A DNA stretch of 64,000 nucleotides from Pseudomonas sp. GV071 (GCF_003050835.1 NZ_QAOJ01000018.1:46645-110644); one strand, 5' to 3'; counted from the first letter of the stretch, positions 16,801 through 25,880 are shown. Notes: generated by a model from the sequence alone, not told the origin. Program-made: numbers and translations.

Positions 16801-17952
16801 ATGTCTGAACACGACTGCGACCTGCTGATTGTCGGCGCCGGTATTCTCGGCCTGGCCCATGCCTGGGCCGGGGCCAAACGCGGCCTAAAGGTCAAAGTAT
16901 TCGAACGCACCCACACGCCGCTGGGCGCCTCGATCCGCAACTTTGGCCAGGCCCTGGTCGGCGGCCAGGCGCCGGGCGCCATGCTCAACCTCGCACGCCA
17001 AGCGCGGGGTTTGTGGGCCGAGCTCGGGCAGAGCGCCGGGCTGCATCTGCGCCAGCAAGGTTCGCTGCTGTTTGCCCGCACCGAGGCCGAAGAAGCGCTG
17101 CTGGAAGCCTTCGTCAACGGCCGTGGCGAAGAGCTCGGCTACCGCACTGAACTGCTGCGGGGCGAGGCGTTGAATGCGCTGTACGACGGCCGTTTCAGCC
17201 ACCACCGCGCGGCCTTGCATGGCCTTGACGACCAGCAGCTGTACTCGCGCGAAGCGCTGCCGCAGATCGTTGAGTTTCTCGCCCGCAAGCATGGCGTGGA
17301 GTTCCACTTCTCCACCCTGGTGCGCGACGTTGCGCCGGGCAGCGCCCAGACCAGCGCCGGCCGTTTTAGCGCGCGGCATATCCTGGTGTGCTCCGGGCAC
17401 GACTATCAAACCCTGCTCGCCGAGCAGATGGCCCGCCTGCAACCGCAGGTATGCCGTTTGCAGATGCTGCGGGCCCGTCCGACCCAGCCATTGGCCTTGC
17501 AGCACTCGTTGCTCACTGGCCTCAGCTGCACCCATTACGGCGCCTTCGCCGACCTGCCGGAAGCCGAGGCCATTCGCGCGCAAGTGCGACGCGAGCAGCC
17601 GCAGCTGGAAGCCCTCGGCATTCACCTGCTGATCAGCCCCACGCCCTACGGCGAGCTGATCATCGGCGACTCCCACGACTACGGCAGCGACGCCTCGCCG
17701 TTCAACGCCGAACACACTGATCATTTGATGCTGGAGTTGGCCGAGCACACCCTGGGCATGCCGGTGGAAGTGGTCGAGCGCTGGCAAGGCGTGTATGGCG
17801 CGCGTGGCCCCGGCCCGTTCAGCGTCACCCGCGCCGCCGATGGCGTAACGGCCGTACTGATGCACACCGGGCTAGGGATGAGCGTCGGCCTGGGCCTGGG
17901 TGAACGCACCGTCGCCGCCTTGCTGGGAGAGGGTCCATGGCCAACGGCATGA
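16801..17952 (+). CDS. FAD-dependent aminophosphonate oxidase (TIGR03364-type)
   Basis: 383 residues. A DAO-family flavoprotein: FAD-binding GAGILGLAHAWAGAKRGL at residues 12-30, ERTHTPLGASIRNFGQ near residue 38, and the C-terminal flavin motif MHTGLGMSVGLGLGE. Members of this phosphonate-associated group have been shown to oxidise N-methyl-AEP, and in some cases AEP, directly to phosphonoacetaldehyde, which PhnX then splits; such enzymes widen or replace PhnW. The gene follows the importer and overlaps the PhnZ-like gene by 16 bp. GGAG lies before the ATG. Substrate here is inference. Confidence 0.88.
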   Translation: MSEHDCDLLIVGAGILGLAHAWAGAKRGLKVKVFERTHTPLGASIRNFGQALVGGQAPGAMLNLARQARGLWAELGQSAGLHLRQQGSLLFARTEAEEALLEAFVNGRGEELGYRTELLRGEALNALYDGRFSHHRAALHGLDDQQLYSREALPQIVEFLARKHGVEFHFSTLVRDVAPGSAQTSAGRFSARHILVCSGHDYQTLLAEQMARLQPQVCRLQMLRARPTQPLALQHSLLTGLSCTHYGAFADLPEAEAIRAQVRREQPQLEALGIHLLISPTPYGELIIGDSHDYGSDASPFNAEHTDHLMLELAEHTLGMPVEVVERWQGVYGARGPGPFSVTRAADGVTAVLMHTGLGMSVGLGLGERTVAALLGEGPWPTA

Positions 17953-18515
17953 GTGCAGAGCAAGCCGTCAGCCAGCTGTTCGCCCTGTGCCAGCAACAGG
18001 CCGAGGCGGACTATATTGGCGAAGCCATCAGCCAACTCGAACATATGGCGCAAGCCGCCGAACTGGCTGAGCGCGAAGGCGCTGATGACGAGCTGGTACT
18101 CGCCGCCTTTCTGCACGACGTCGGCCACTTCTGCCAAACGCTGCAGGACCACAACCGCATGGCTGAGAAAGGCCGCCAGGGCCATGAACAGGTCGGTGCG
18201 CACTGGCTGCGCAGCCTGGGCTTCCCCCAGCGGTTATGTGACTTGGTGGCCAGCCATGTGGACGCCAAACGTTACCTTTGCGCCCGCGAACCGGGCTACT
18301 TCGAAGCCCTCAGCCCGGCCAGCCGGCAGACGTTAGTGTGGCAAGGCGGACCGATGAGCCTGGAGCAGGCGGTCGCGTTTGAGCGTGAACCGTTGTTTGC
18401 CGACGCGCTGCGTTTGCGGCGTTGGGATGAGGCGGCGAAGGTGGTGGGTAAGCCGCTACCGGATTTAGCGAAGTGGCAATCCACGGCAGCTCGGCTGTTG
18501 ACCGCCGTTTCCTGA
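17937..18515 (+). CDS. PhnZ-like HD-domain diiron oxygenase (TIGR03276-type)
   Basis: 192 residues. HD-domain protein with the residues known from PhnZ: Tyr26 and Glu29 in YIGEAISQLEH with His36, HD pair at 60-61 (FLHDVGHF), His83 (GHEQVGAHW), His107 and Lys111 (SHVDAKRYL) and Asp164 (RRWDEAAK). PhnZ uses mixed-valent diiron and O2 to cleave the C-P bond of 1-hydroxy-2-aminoethylphosphonate. Its usual partner, the Fe(II)/2-oxoglutarate hydroxylase PhnY, is not in this window; the partner here is an FAD oxidase, so the substrate is open. GGAGAGGG precedes the ATG inside the upstream gene's end. Confidence 0.88.
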   Translation: MANGMSAEQAVSQLFALCQQQAEADYIGEAISQLEHMAQAAELAEREGADDELVLAAFLHDVGHFCQTLQDHNRMAEKGRQGHEQVGAHWLRSLGFPQRLCDLVASHVDAKRYLCAREPGYFEALSPASRQTLVWQGGPMSLEQAVAFEREPLFADALRLRRWDEAAKVVGKPLPDLAKWQSTAARLLTAVS

Positions 18516-18572
18516 GCGATTCCGGGTCCCAGCCTGCGCTTGGACGACGCAGGTTTCAGTGCCAACTCCGTC

Positions 18573-18592
18573 ATTCCCGCGCAGGCGGGAAT
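18573..18592. repeat. Short palindromic repeat
   Basis: Perfect 8-base inverted repeat ATTCCCGC-GCAG-GCGGGAAT within the common bacterial repeat TCATTCCCGC...GGGAATCCAGAA. Lies in the convergent gap between the PhnZ-like gene and the hydrolase gene, and may help end both transcripts. Confidence 0.6.
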
Positions 18593-18653
18593 CCAGAATC
18601 TGGCGACAGGCACCCATCAGCGTGCCATCACTCATCGTGTTGCAAACCGCTCT

Positions 18654-19649
18654 TCAACTCCCCTTCAACGCCTCCACCAACTTCTGGTTAAACCCCACGG
18701 GGTCCTCCATCTGCGGCGCATGCCCCTGCCCCGGGAATTCGATGAGTGTGGCGCCGGGAATCATCCCCGCCACCTGCTTGCCCAGCACGCTGTAATGGCC
18801 AAGCTTGGCTTTCAGCTCCGGCGGGGCGATGTCGCTGCCAATCGCGGTGGTGTCGGCATCGCCGATCATCAGCACGGTCGGTACCTTGAGCTGGGGAAAT
18901 TCGTAGTACACCGGCTGGGTGAAAATCATGTCGTAGATCAGCGCCGAGTTCCACGCCACCCGCTGTTTGCCGGGGCCGTTGCTGAGGCCGGCAAGCATCT
19001 CCACCCAGCGGTCGTACTCGGGCTTCCAGCGCCCGACGTAGTAGGTGTTCAACTCGTATTTCTTGATGCCCTCGGCGCTCACCTTAAGCTCACGCTGGTA
19101 CCACTGATCAACACTGCGCCACGGCACCCCGAGCGCTTTCCAATCCTCCAGGCCGATGGGGTTGACCATCACCAGCTTCTCGGTCTGTTGCGGGTACAGC
19201 AACGCAAAACGGGTGGCCAACATGCCACCGGTGGAGTGGCCGATGATGCTGGCTTTGCTGATACCGAGCTTGCTCAGCAAGGCATGGGTATTAGCCGCCA
19301 GCTGATGGAAGCTGTACTGGTAGTTCTCGGGTTTGGTCGAGGTGCAGAAACCGATCTGATCAGGTACCACCACCCGGTAGCCGGCGGCGCTCAAGGCCTT
19401 GATGCTGGCTTCCCAGGTGGCCCCGCAGAAGTTCTTGCCGTGCATCAGCACCGCAGTGCGGCCATTGGCAGTGCCGGTGGGCGCGACGTCCATGTAGCCC
19501 ATTTGCAGGGCCTGGTTTTGCGAATCGAAGCTGAAGTGCTGCAGCGGATAGGGATAGTCGAAACCTTGCAGTTCCTGGCCGTATTCAGGCGCGGCCACCG
19601 CCAGTAGCGGCACGGCGCAGACCAGGGCGAGACAGGCGTTTTTGAGCAT
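18654..19649 (-). CDS. Exported alpha/beta hydrolase
   Basis: 331 residues with a signal peptide (LVCAVPLLAVAA-PE). Alpha/beta fold: oxyanion loop LMHGKNFCGATW, nucleophile elbow GHSTGG (Ser near residue 165), acid in IGDADTT and the late His in GQGHAPQME. Such periplasmic hydrolases act on esters or epoxides; the substrate is unknown. GGAGGA precedes the ATG. Convergent with the PhnZ-like gene and divergent from the PLP-enzyme gene. Confidence 0.88.
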   Translation of the reverse strand: MLKNACLALVCAVPLLAVAAPEYGQELQGFDYPYPLQHFSFDSQNQALQMGYMDVAPTGTANGRTAVLMHGKNFCGATWEASIKALSAAGYRVVVPDQIGFCTSTKPENYQYSFHQLAANTHALLSKLGISKASIIGHSTGGMLATRFALLYPQQTEKLVMVNPIGLEDWKALGVPWRSVDQWYQRELKVSAEGIKKYELNTYYVGRWKPEYDRWVEMLAGLSNGPGKQRVAWNSALIYDMIFTQPVYYEFPQLKVPTVLMIGDADTTAIGSDIAPPELKAKLGHYSVLGKQVAGMIPGATLIEFPGQGHAPQMEDPVGFNQKLVEALKGS

Positions 19650-19869
19650 GGGGAATCCTCCGCAAAACCCACAGCCTAGCCGTGCATGAAGGCTCTAGCC
19701 CAATACTTCCAGCTCGGCAATGGCAACAGAATGTGAATTCCCTGCGCACAACTGTACTGCACACAGTGAGTTTTCCGACGAAGCTGCTGCGCTGTTGTTG
19801 TCGACGGCTGTACGGCAATAGCGAGGTGATAGCGGTGAATACTTTCGCCATCACCGATCTGGAGGCTGT

Positions 19870-21210
19870 ATGAACGAACTCGATCTGCTCGCCGCCGCTG
19901 ACGCGCGCGCCCTCACCTACACCGCTGGCGTGGCGACACGCCGGGTGTTTCCCGATGCAGGGGCGCTGGCCGGGCTGGCGGCTTTTGATGAGCCGCTGCC
20001 GGAGCAAGGCATGGCGGCTGAACAGACGTTGCAGCTGCTGGATGAACGCGGCTCAGCGGCCACCGTGGTGTCCAACGGCCCGCGCTATTTCGGTTTTGTT
20101 ATTGGCGCGTCGCTGCCCGCTGCGGCGGCGGCCGAGCGTTTGATGCTGGCCTGGGACCAGTGCGCGTCGAGCTTCGACAACTCACCCGTCGCCGCCACCG
20201 TGGAAGCGACTGCCGCACGCTGGGTGCTGGAGGCGCTGGATCTGCCGCGCCAAAGCGCGGTGGGTTTTGGCACCAGCGCCACCGCCTGCACCCTCAGTTG
20301 CCTGGCGGCGGCGCGCCGGGCATTGCTGGCTCGCCAGGGCTGGGACTTTGATCGCGATGGGCTGATTGGCGCGCCGGAGATCAAGGTGGTGGTCTCGGAG
20401 CTGGTGCATATCACGGTGAAAAAAGCCCTGCGGGTGCTGGGTTTTGGCACGGCGAAAATCATCTATGCACCGGTCAACGCCTTGGGCCAGGTGGACGTGG
20501 AAAAGCTGCCGGTACTGGATGACCACAGCATCCTCTGCCTGCAAGCCGGCGAGGTGAACACCGGCGAGTTCGACCCCTTTGCCCAGCTGATCCCCAAGGC
20601 CCGCGCCTCCGGCGCCTGGGTGCATGTGGATGGCGCCTTCGGCCTGTGGGCGCGCGCCTCGGCGCTGGCACCGCTGACCACTGGCATCGAGCTGGCCGAC
20701 AGCTGGACCACCGATGCGCACAAATGGCTGAACACGCCCTATGACTGTGCCATGGCCATCTGCCGGGATGCCGATGCCCTGGCCGCAACCATGAACAGCG
20801 ACGCCGCCTATTCCAGCGCCAGCGCCGATGCGCAGAAAAACCTGACCCTGGAATTCTCCCGCCGGGCCCGTGGCATTCCGGTGTGGGCAGCGTTGCGCAG
20901 CCTGGGCAAACAGGGCGTGGCACAACAAGTGGAACGCCACTGCCGGCAAGCGCAGCGGGTGGCCGAAGGGTTGCGCGAAGCAGGTTACGAGGTGCTCAAC
21001 CGCGTGGTGCTGAACCAGGTGCTGTTCCGTGCCGCCAGCGCCGCGCAAACCGTGGCCGTGCGTGAGGCGTTGCAGGCGACCGGTGAAGCCTGGTTTGGCG
21101 GCACCGTCTGGCAGGGCCGGCCGGCGATGCGCATCAGCGTGTCGTCGTGGCGCACGCAGAATGAAGATATCGAGGCGTTGTTGGGGTTGATGAGTGAGCT
21201 ACGCGGGTAG
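19870..21210 (+). CDS. PLP-dependent group II decarboxylase-family protein
   Basis: 446 residues. Fold-type I PLP enzyme related to glutamate and aromatic-amino-acid decarboxylases: GTSATACTLSCLAAAR (phosphate loop), HVDGAFGLWA (cofactor Asp), TTDAHKWLNTPYDCA (Schiff-base Lys). It is close in length to the decarboxylases, but substrate cannot be told; some relatives act as other PLP lyases. GGAGG precedes the ATG. Stands alone, divergent from the hydrolase gene. Confidence 0.87.
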   Translation: MNELDLLAAADARALTYTAGVATRRVFPDAGALAGLAAFDEPLPEQGMAAEQTLQLLDERGSAATVVSNGPRYFGFVIGASLPAAAAAERLMLAWDQCASSFDNSPVAATVEATAARWVLEALDLPRQSAVGFGTSATACTLSCLAAARRALLARQGWDFDRDGLIGAPEIKVVVSELVHITVKKALRVLGFGTAKIIYAPVNALGQVDVEKLPVLDDHSILCLQAGEVNTGEFDPFAQLIPKARASGAWVHVDGAFGLWARASALAPLTTGIELADSWTTDAHKWLNTPYDCAMAICRDADALAATMNSDAAYSSASADAQKNLTLEFSRRARGIPVWAALRSLGKQGVAQQVERHCRQAQRVAEGLREAGYEVLNRVVLNQVLFRAASAAQTVAVREALQATGEAWFGGTVWQGRPAMRISVSSWRTQNEDIEALLGLMSELRG

Positions 21211-21225
21211 GCCGAGGCGCCTTCG

Positions 21226-21350
21226 CCCCCTCTCCCCAACCCTCTCCCCGCTGGGGCGAGGGGGTCAATCGAGTAAATAGTTTCGACCGAACGCGGTTTT
21301 GCTCCCCTCTCCCGCGTGCGGGAGAGGGGCCGGGGGAGAGGGTTAGCCGC
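21226..21350. repeat. Intergenic G/C-tract repeat with strong hairpin
   Basis: Stretches of CCCCTCTCCC and GGGAGAGGGG in inverted arrangement, including a perfect 12-base stem with a 2-base loop at 21304-21329. This matches a dispersed intergenic repeat type of pseudomonads. It fills the convergent gap between the PLP enzyme and an AraC gene and probably ends both transcripts. Confidence 0.7.
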
Positions 21351-21356
21351 TACGCC

Positions 21357-22334
21357 CTACTCCGTCCGCCAGCGCTTGCGCGCATGCAAATACGCGGTCA
21401 GGTCGCTGTAGCCCAACTGCCCGGCGATGTCGGCGCGGCTTTCGCCTTGCAATTCCAGGTATTGCTCGATATCGGCACGTACCAGGTCGAGCAATTGGCG
21501 AAAGCTCATGCCTTCATCATCCAGGCGCCGGCGCAAGGTGCGCGGGCTCTGGTGCAGCAGTTCGGCCTGGCTGTCCAGGGTCGGTGCCTGGCCACGGGCG
21601 AAGCTGTGGCGAATGCTCTGCGCGACTTTGGCCGACCAGCCGGCCAGGCGCTGTTGGCGAGCGATGCAGCGGTCCAGTTCCTGGGTCAGCACGGCAAGCA
21701 TGCCGGCGTGACGGTTGCGCATCGGCAATTGCAGGGTGGCGGCGTCCAGGTACAGGCGGGTGTGCGCGCAATCGAAGCTGATGTTGCTGCCAAAGCGCTC
21801 GGCGTATTGGCTGGCGTAGCTGGGTTTGGGATACGCCAACTGCACGCGGGCCGGTTGCACCGTCTGCCCGGAACCCTGGCCGCATACGGTCAGCGCCATG
21901 ACGAAATAATGCTCGGTGAGGTAACGCACCAGGTTGATCGGCGCGTCGATGTTCAGCTCAACGCCGATGCCGTGGGCATCTTCGATGATGCTCACCGCAT
22001 CCATGTCCGAGGCCAGGCCGGCATAACGCGCCCAGTTGACCATCGCCTCGTGCACGTTGTCGCAGTACTGGCCGACCAGGGCGATCACGTGCCAGTCCTG
22101 CGGGGTGAAGGTGGCGAACAGGTGCAGGCCGATGGCCGGGTCGTGCTCGGCGGCCTGGTCCCACAGTTGTTCCAGGGCCAGGGCGTTGTAGTCGGCGCGG
22201 CCCTGGCGGGCGTGGTGGCTAAGGTAGCGCTGCAGCACATGGCCTAGCGGCCCGCGATGAAAGCGCGGCACCTTTGGATTGGCCAGTTCTCCCAGGTTTC
22301 TGTCCGCTTCGCGCATGTCGTTGGTGGCAGTCAT
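21357..22334 (-). CDS. AraC-family transcriptional regulator
   Basis: 325 residues. N-terminal PF12625-type sensor domain (residues 20-210) and a C-terminal AraC HTH (LDSQAELLHQSPRTLRRRLDDEGMSFRQLL; SRADIAGQLGYSDLTAYLHARKRW). The second half of the HTH is unusual at its end, HARKRW instead of the common RAFKRW. Divergent from the desaturase-reductase pair with 50 bp between, so it probably controls them. An internal ATG at codon 7 is an alternative start. Confidence 0.87.
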   Translation of the reverse strand: MTATNDMREADRNLGELANPKVPRFHRGPLGHVLQRYLSHHARQGRADYNALALEQLWDQAAEHDPAIGLHLFATFTPQDWHVIALVGQYCDNVHEAMVNWARYAGLASDMDAVSIIEDAHGIGVELNIDAPINLVRYLTEHYFVMALTVCGQGSGQTVQPARVQLAYPKPSYASQYAERFGSNISFDCAHTRLYLDAATLQLPMRNRHAGMLAVLTQELDRCIARQQRLAGWSAKVAQSIRHSFARGQAPTLDSQAELLHQSPRTLRRRLDDEGMSFRQLLDLVRADIEQYLELQGESRADIAGQLGYSDLTAYLHARKRWRTE

Positions 22335-22384
22335 GGTTTCTCATAGTCGGGCATCGGCCTCACCGGGCCTGACGAAAGATTGCC

Positions 22385-23239
22385 ATGGATATAACAATGA
22401 TCGCCAATAGCCCTATCGTAGTCGTCGCCAGCATCTTCCTCGGATTCATTCTGCTGGAGCTGGCCTGCGCCTGTTTTCGCCAACCGAGCGGCAGCCGCCG
22501 CGACGTGATGATCGAAATCATCGGTTCCAGCCTGTTGCTGGGCGTGACCTTCCCGTTGGTGATGTTCCTCACCAACGCCCTGCTCGACCACGCCGCGCCG
22601 CAGCTCAAAGACAGCCTGGTGAGCCTGCCCTGGTGGGCCGGCCTGGGCCTGTTCCTGCTATTCGATGACATGACCCAATACTGGTGGCACCGCCTGACCC
22701 ACAAGGTGCCGTTCCTCTATGCCTTGCACCGCGCGCACCACTCGGCGCCGTACATGAGCATCCGCATCGTGTACCGCAACAACAGTTTCTACTACCTGCT
22801 GATGCCGGGTCTGTGGTTTGCCGGCATCCTCATTTACATGGGCCTGGCGCCGATCTACTACCCCTACCTGATCGTCAAGATGCTGGTGATTTTCGGCGCC
22901 CACAGCAGCGTGCTCTGGGACGCCAAGCTGTACCAGATCAAGGCGCTGCGCCCGCTGATGTGGGTGTTGGAGCGGACCATCTCGACGCCCTCCACCCACT
23001 CCGCCCACCACGGCCTGAATGCCACCGACGGCGTGACCCACTACAAGGGCAACTTCGGCAACCTGCTGTTTCTCTGGGACGTGATTTTCGGCACCGCCAA
23101 GATCACCCGTCGCCGCCCGCAAAGCTTCGGCATCGAAGACCTCAACCCGGTGAGCTGGCAGGAAGAACTGTTCTGGCCGGTGATCCGCAAAACCCAAGCG
23201 ACCCCTCAAGCCACACCTGAAAAAGAGTTAGCCCAATGA
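22385..23239 (+). CDS. Sterol desaturase/fatty acid hydroxylase-family membrane protein
   Basis: 284 residues. Multi-pass membrane di-iron enzyme with the histidine boxes HRLTH (about residue 103), HRAHH (about 116) and a late HSAHHG (about 204), plus WWHR. Family members hydroxylate or desaturate lipid chains with O2. Its stop overlaps the start of the flavin reductase-like gene (ATGA), which could supply electrons. Divergent AraC regulator upstream. Substrate not evident. Confidence 0.9.
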   Translation: MDITMIANSPIVVVASIFLGFILLELACACFRQPSGSRRDVMIEIIGSSLLLGVTFPLVMFLTNALLDHAAPQLKDSLVSLPWWAGLGLFLLFDDMTQYWWHRLTHKVPFLYALHRAHHSAPYMSIRIVYRNNSFYYLLMPGLWFAGILIYMGLAPIYYPYLIVKMLVIFGAHSSVLWDAKLYQIKALRPLMWVLERTISTPSTHSAHHGLNATDGVTHYKGNFGNLLFLWDVIFGTAKITRRRPQSFGIEDLNPVSWQEELFWPVIRKTQATPQATPEKELAQ

Positions 23240-23832
23240 GCCTGAACATCGTCCTGATCGCTGGCTCCAGCCGCGCCAACAGCCAGTCTGCCAAGGTTGC
23301 TGCGTTTCTCGGCCAGCGCCTGCAAGCGCTGGACATCTGTAGCGCGCCGCGGCTGATCGACCTCGGCCGCGCGCCGCTGCCGCTGTGGCCGGCGGACGAC
23401 CTCAACGGCGTGTGGGCCGACCACGCGCAAGTGCTGCGCGAAGCCGACGGCGTGGTGGTACTGGCCCCGGAATGGCACGGCATGGCGGCGCCGGCGGTGA
23501 AGAACCTGTTTATGTTCGCCGGCTACAAAGAGCTGGGGCACAAGCCCGCGCTGCTGGTGGGCATTTCTTCCGGCCAGGGCGGCGCCTACCCGCTGAGCGA
23601 ACTGCGCGCGTCCAGCTACAAGAACAACCGCGTGTGCTACCTGCCCGAGCATTTGATTGTGCGGTACGTGGAGACGGTGATGAACAGCAGCGAATCGCAA
23701 AACAGCGATGACTTGCGTATTCGTCAGCGGGCGGACTGGACGTTGGAAATGCTCGGCCATTACGCCCAGGCGATGTTGCCGCTGCGGGGGTTGATTGCCA
23801 TGGACAATGCCGAGTTTGCCAACGGCATGTAA
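23236..23832 (+). CDS. NADPH-dependent FMN reductase-family protein
   Basis: 198 residues, flavodoxin-like fold. Flavin phosphate loop IAGSSRANSQSAKVA at the N-terminus, then VVLAPEWHGMAAPAVKNLFMF, where the family usually has PEYN. Four-base overlap with the desaturase gene implies coupled translation and suggests it reduces flavin or a carrier for that enzyme. Followed by a REP element. Confidence 0.87.
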   Translation: MSLNIVLIAGSSRANSQSAKVAAFLGQRLQALDICSAPRLIDLGRAPLPLWPADDLNGVWADHAQVLREADGVVVLAPEWHGMAAPAVKNLFMFAGYKELGHKPALLVGISSGQGGAYPLSELRASSYKNNRVCYLPEHLIVRYVETVMNSSESQNSDDLRIRQRADWTLEMLGHYAQAMLPLRGLIAMDNAEFANGM

Positions 23833-23834
23833 GA

Positions 23835-23900
23835 GCATCGCGGCTAAAGCCCCTTCCACAGGGATCGCGGGTTAGTTATGGGAGGGGCTTTAGCAGTGAT
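23835..23900. repeat. REP element
   Basis: GCATCGCGGCTAAAGCCCC ... GGAGGGGCTTTAGCAGTGAT, two REP arms facing each other. It lies in the convergent gap between the reductase gene and the phnX copy and could act as a transcript end stabiliser. Confidence 0.8.
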
Positions 23901-23920
23901 TGGCCGGACCGGCAAACGGC

Positions 23921-24748
23921 TTAGCTGGCCTGCGGCATCTCCCCCGCTGCCAACCGGCGGTTGATGTCTGCCACCACCCCCGGCAATTCGGCAATGGTGT
24001 CGATCAGGTAATGCGGGCGGCTGGGGGCAAACAGTTCACCAATCCGCTGGCGCTCAGCAGTCAGCTGCGCGGGCGACAGCGCCTGGTACTGCTCGTAGGT
24101 CAGCCCCAGCGCGTTACCGGAGCAAGTCAGCGCCACGGTCCACATCCCTGCACTGCGCCCTTCGAGAATCCCTGGCCAGGTGTCGTCCACTTTCACGCAG
24201 GCGGCGACATCGTCGATACCTAGGGCAATCACGTTGGCCAGGCTTTGCGCCGGATACGGCCGGCCGTTGGGAACTTCATCGGTGGCCACCACGTGGTCGG
24301 CGACATAGCCATTGTGCTTGGCCAACTCCACCACCTTGGCCATCACCACCGCCGGGTAACCGGAGCAGGAACCGATTTTCAGACCCTGTGCACGCACGGC
24401 AGCGATGGCCTGCAAAGCACCGGGAATCAGCGCCGAATGCACGGCGATCTTTTCGATCTGCAGCGGCATAAAGCGGTTATAGATGGCGGTGACGTCGTCA
24501 TCGCTGGGGCGTTTGCCCAGGGCGCGGACGAAGCGCTCGGCAATCGCCGGTTGGTCGCACAGGGTGCGGATGTGGTCCCACTTACCCATGCCCATGGGGC
24601 CACGCGCTTCTTCCAACGACACCTGGACGCCGAACTCGGCGAAGGCTTCGACGAAGATCTGCGTCGGCGCGAACGAGCCGAAGTCGACCACGGTGCCGGC
24701 CCAGTCGAGGATCGCGGCTTTCAGTTGACGCGGGGCTTGGTAGTGCAT
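23921..24748 (-). CDS. phnX: Phosphonoacetaldehyde hydrolase, copy 1
   Basis: 275 residues. HAD-superfamily phosphonatase that splits phosphonoacetaldehyde into acetaldehyde and phosphate. Nucleophile Asp in ILDWAGTVVDFGS (residue 15 or so), Schiff-base Lys in GPMGMGKWDHIRTLCD, and acidic motif CVKVDDTWPG. AGGAG precedes the ATG at 24748. It is the last gene of a five-gene unit phnD-phnC-phnE-alcohol dehydrogenase-phnX, 34 bp after the dehydrogenase. A second phnX lies at 37212-38039 with long blocks of identity. Confidence 0.96.
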   Translation of the reverse strand: MHYQAPRQLKAAILDWAGTVVDFGSFAPTQIFVEAFAEFGVQVSLEEARGPMGMGKWDHIRTLCDQPAIAERFVRALGKRPSDDDVTAIYNRFMPLQIEKIAVHSALIPGALQAIAAVRAQGLKIGSCSGYPAVVMAKVVELAKHNGYVADHVVATDEVPNGRPYPAQSLANVIALGIDDVAACVKVDDTWPGILEGRSAGMWTVALTCSGNALGLTYEQYQALSPAQLTAERQRIGELFAPSRPHYLIDTIAELPGVVADINRRLAAGEMPQAS

Positions 24749-24782
24749 GGCAAAACTCCTGTGGCAGTGAATCGAAGAGGGA

Positions 24783-25880
24783 TTAGCGCAACGCGCTGGC
24801 GGAGCCGATAAAGTTCTGCCCGCGGGCGCCTTTGATCGCGTCATTCAGCAGGGTTTGCGCTTGCTCGGCACTGACCCCGTAGTCGGCGAATTCGGTTTTT
24901 ACCGAAAGGCTGTGCAGGAAGGTGCGCAGCCACGCCTGGGCCTGGTTGAGGTCGCTGCCAAACACCCGCTGCAAGATGCGGTCACGCTCGGCGTCCTGGC
25001 CCCAGGCCAGGCCTAGCACCAGCGGCAAGGTGAAGGAGCAGGCAATGCCGTGGGGCAGGCCGTGGCGCAGGGTCATTTCGTAGGAAATCGAATGGGCCAG
25101 GGCGGTCTTGGTGTTGGAAAACGCCATGCCGGCCTTCAGCGCGGCCAAGGCCATGCGCGAGCGCAGTTCGCGGCTATCGAGGTTGTGCTGCAGTTTGGGC
25201 AGGCACTCGAGAATGTCTTCGATGGCCGACACCGCAAAGGTGTCGGAGATCGGGTTGGCGTTATGGTTCCAGATCGCCTCCAGGGCGTGGGACAGCGCGT
25301 CCAGGCCGGTGGACACGGTGACGCCCATCGGCACGGTGACCATCAATTCGGGGTCGATCAGCGCCACGCTGGGCCAGGTGCAGTCCAGGTGCAGGGAGTA
25401 TTTCTTCTGCTGCTCGGTGTCCCAGATGGTCGCCCAGGGCGTGACTTCGCTGCCGGTGCCGGCGGTGGTCGGCGCGGCGATCAGGCGTTTGCAGCGCGCC
25501 GGCAGAAAGGCTTTGCCGCTGGCGAGCAAGGCCAGCAGCTCATCAAAACTGCCGCGCTCGGTGCCGACGATCAACGCCTTGGCGGTGTCGATGGCGCTGC
25601 CACCGCCAACCGCAATCACCGTGTCACACTCGCCTGCCTGCTGCCAGAACTGCTCATAGGTGCGGCGCAGGTGGGCCACATCGGGGTTGGGCTGCACGTC
25701 TTCAATCACATGCACCAAGCGCTCGCCGAGCAAGGCCTGAATACGGTCGACCAAGCCCAGGGCGCGGGCTTCGGGAAAGGTCACCAGGGCGACACGTTGG
25801 TGTTCGGTGAGACTGGCCAGCTGGTCAAGGCTGCCCCAACCAAAGCGGGTGTCGACCGGGTTAAAAAAGCGGGAAATCAT
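24783..25880 (-). CDS. Phosphonate-associated iron-containing alcohol dehydrogenase (TIGR03405-type)
   Basis: 365 residues. Type III Fe-dependent ADH: NAD-binding VIAVGGGSAIDTAKA, metal ligands in STGLDALSHALEAIWNH and in the HGLPHGIACSF motif. Its family occurs in phosphonate operons; related enzymes interconvert phosphonoacetaldehyde and 2-hydroxyethylphosphonate. Because it stands between a phosphonate importer and phnX, I infer oxidation of hydroxyethylphosphonate to phosphonoacetaldehyde. AGGAG before the ATG at 25880 fixes the start; a longer in-frame start exists without support. Confidence 0.88.
   Translation of the reverse strand: MISRFFNPVDTRFGWGSLDQLASLTEHQRVALVTFPEARALGLVDRIQALLGERLVHVIEDVQPNPDVAHLRRTYEQFWQQAGECDTVIAVGGGSAIDTAKALIVGTERGSFDELLALLASGKAFLPARCKRLIAAPTTAGTGSEVTPWATIWDTEQQKKYSLHLDCTWPSVALIDPELMVTVPMGVTVSTGLDALSHALEAIWNHNANPISDTFAVSAIEDILECLPKLQHNLDSRELRSRMALAALKAGMAFSNTKTALAHSISYEMTLRHGLPHGIACSFTLPLVLGLAWGQDAERDRILQRVFGSDLNQAQAWLRTFLHSLSVKTEFADYGVSAEQAQTLLNDAIKGARGQNFIGSASALR

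Noticed and set aside
22320..22345. CAGTCAT...TTCTCAT pair between AraC and desaturase genes as a Pho box
   Set aside because: The half-sites are separated by 3 rather than 4 bases and the second is weak; no phosphorus genes follow.
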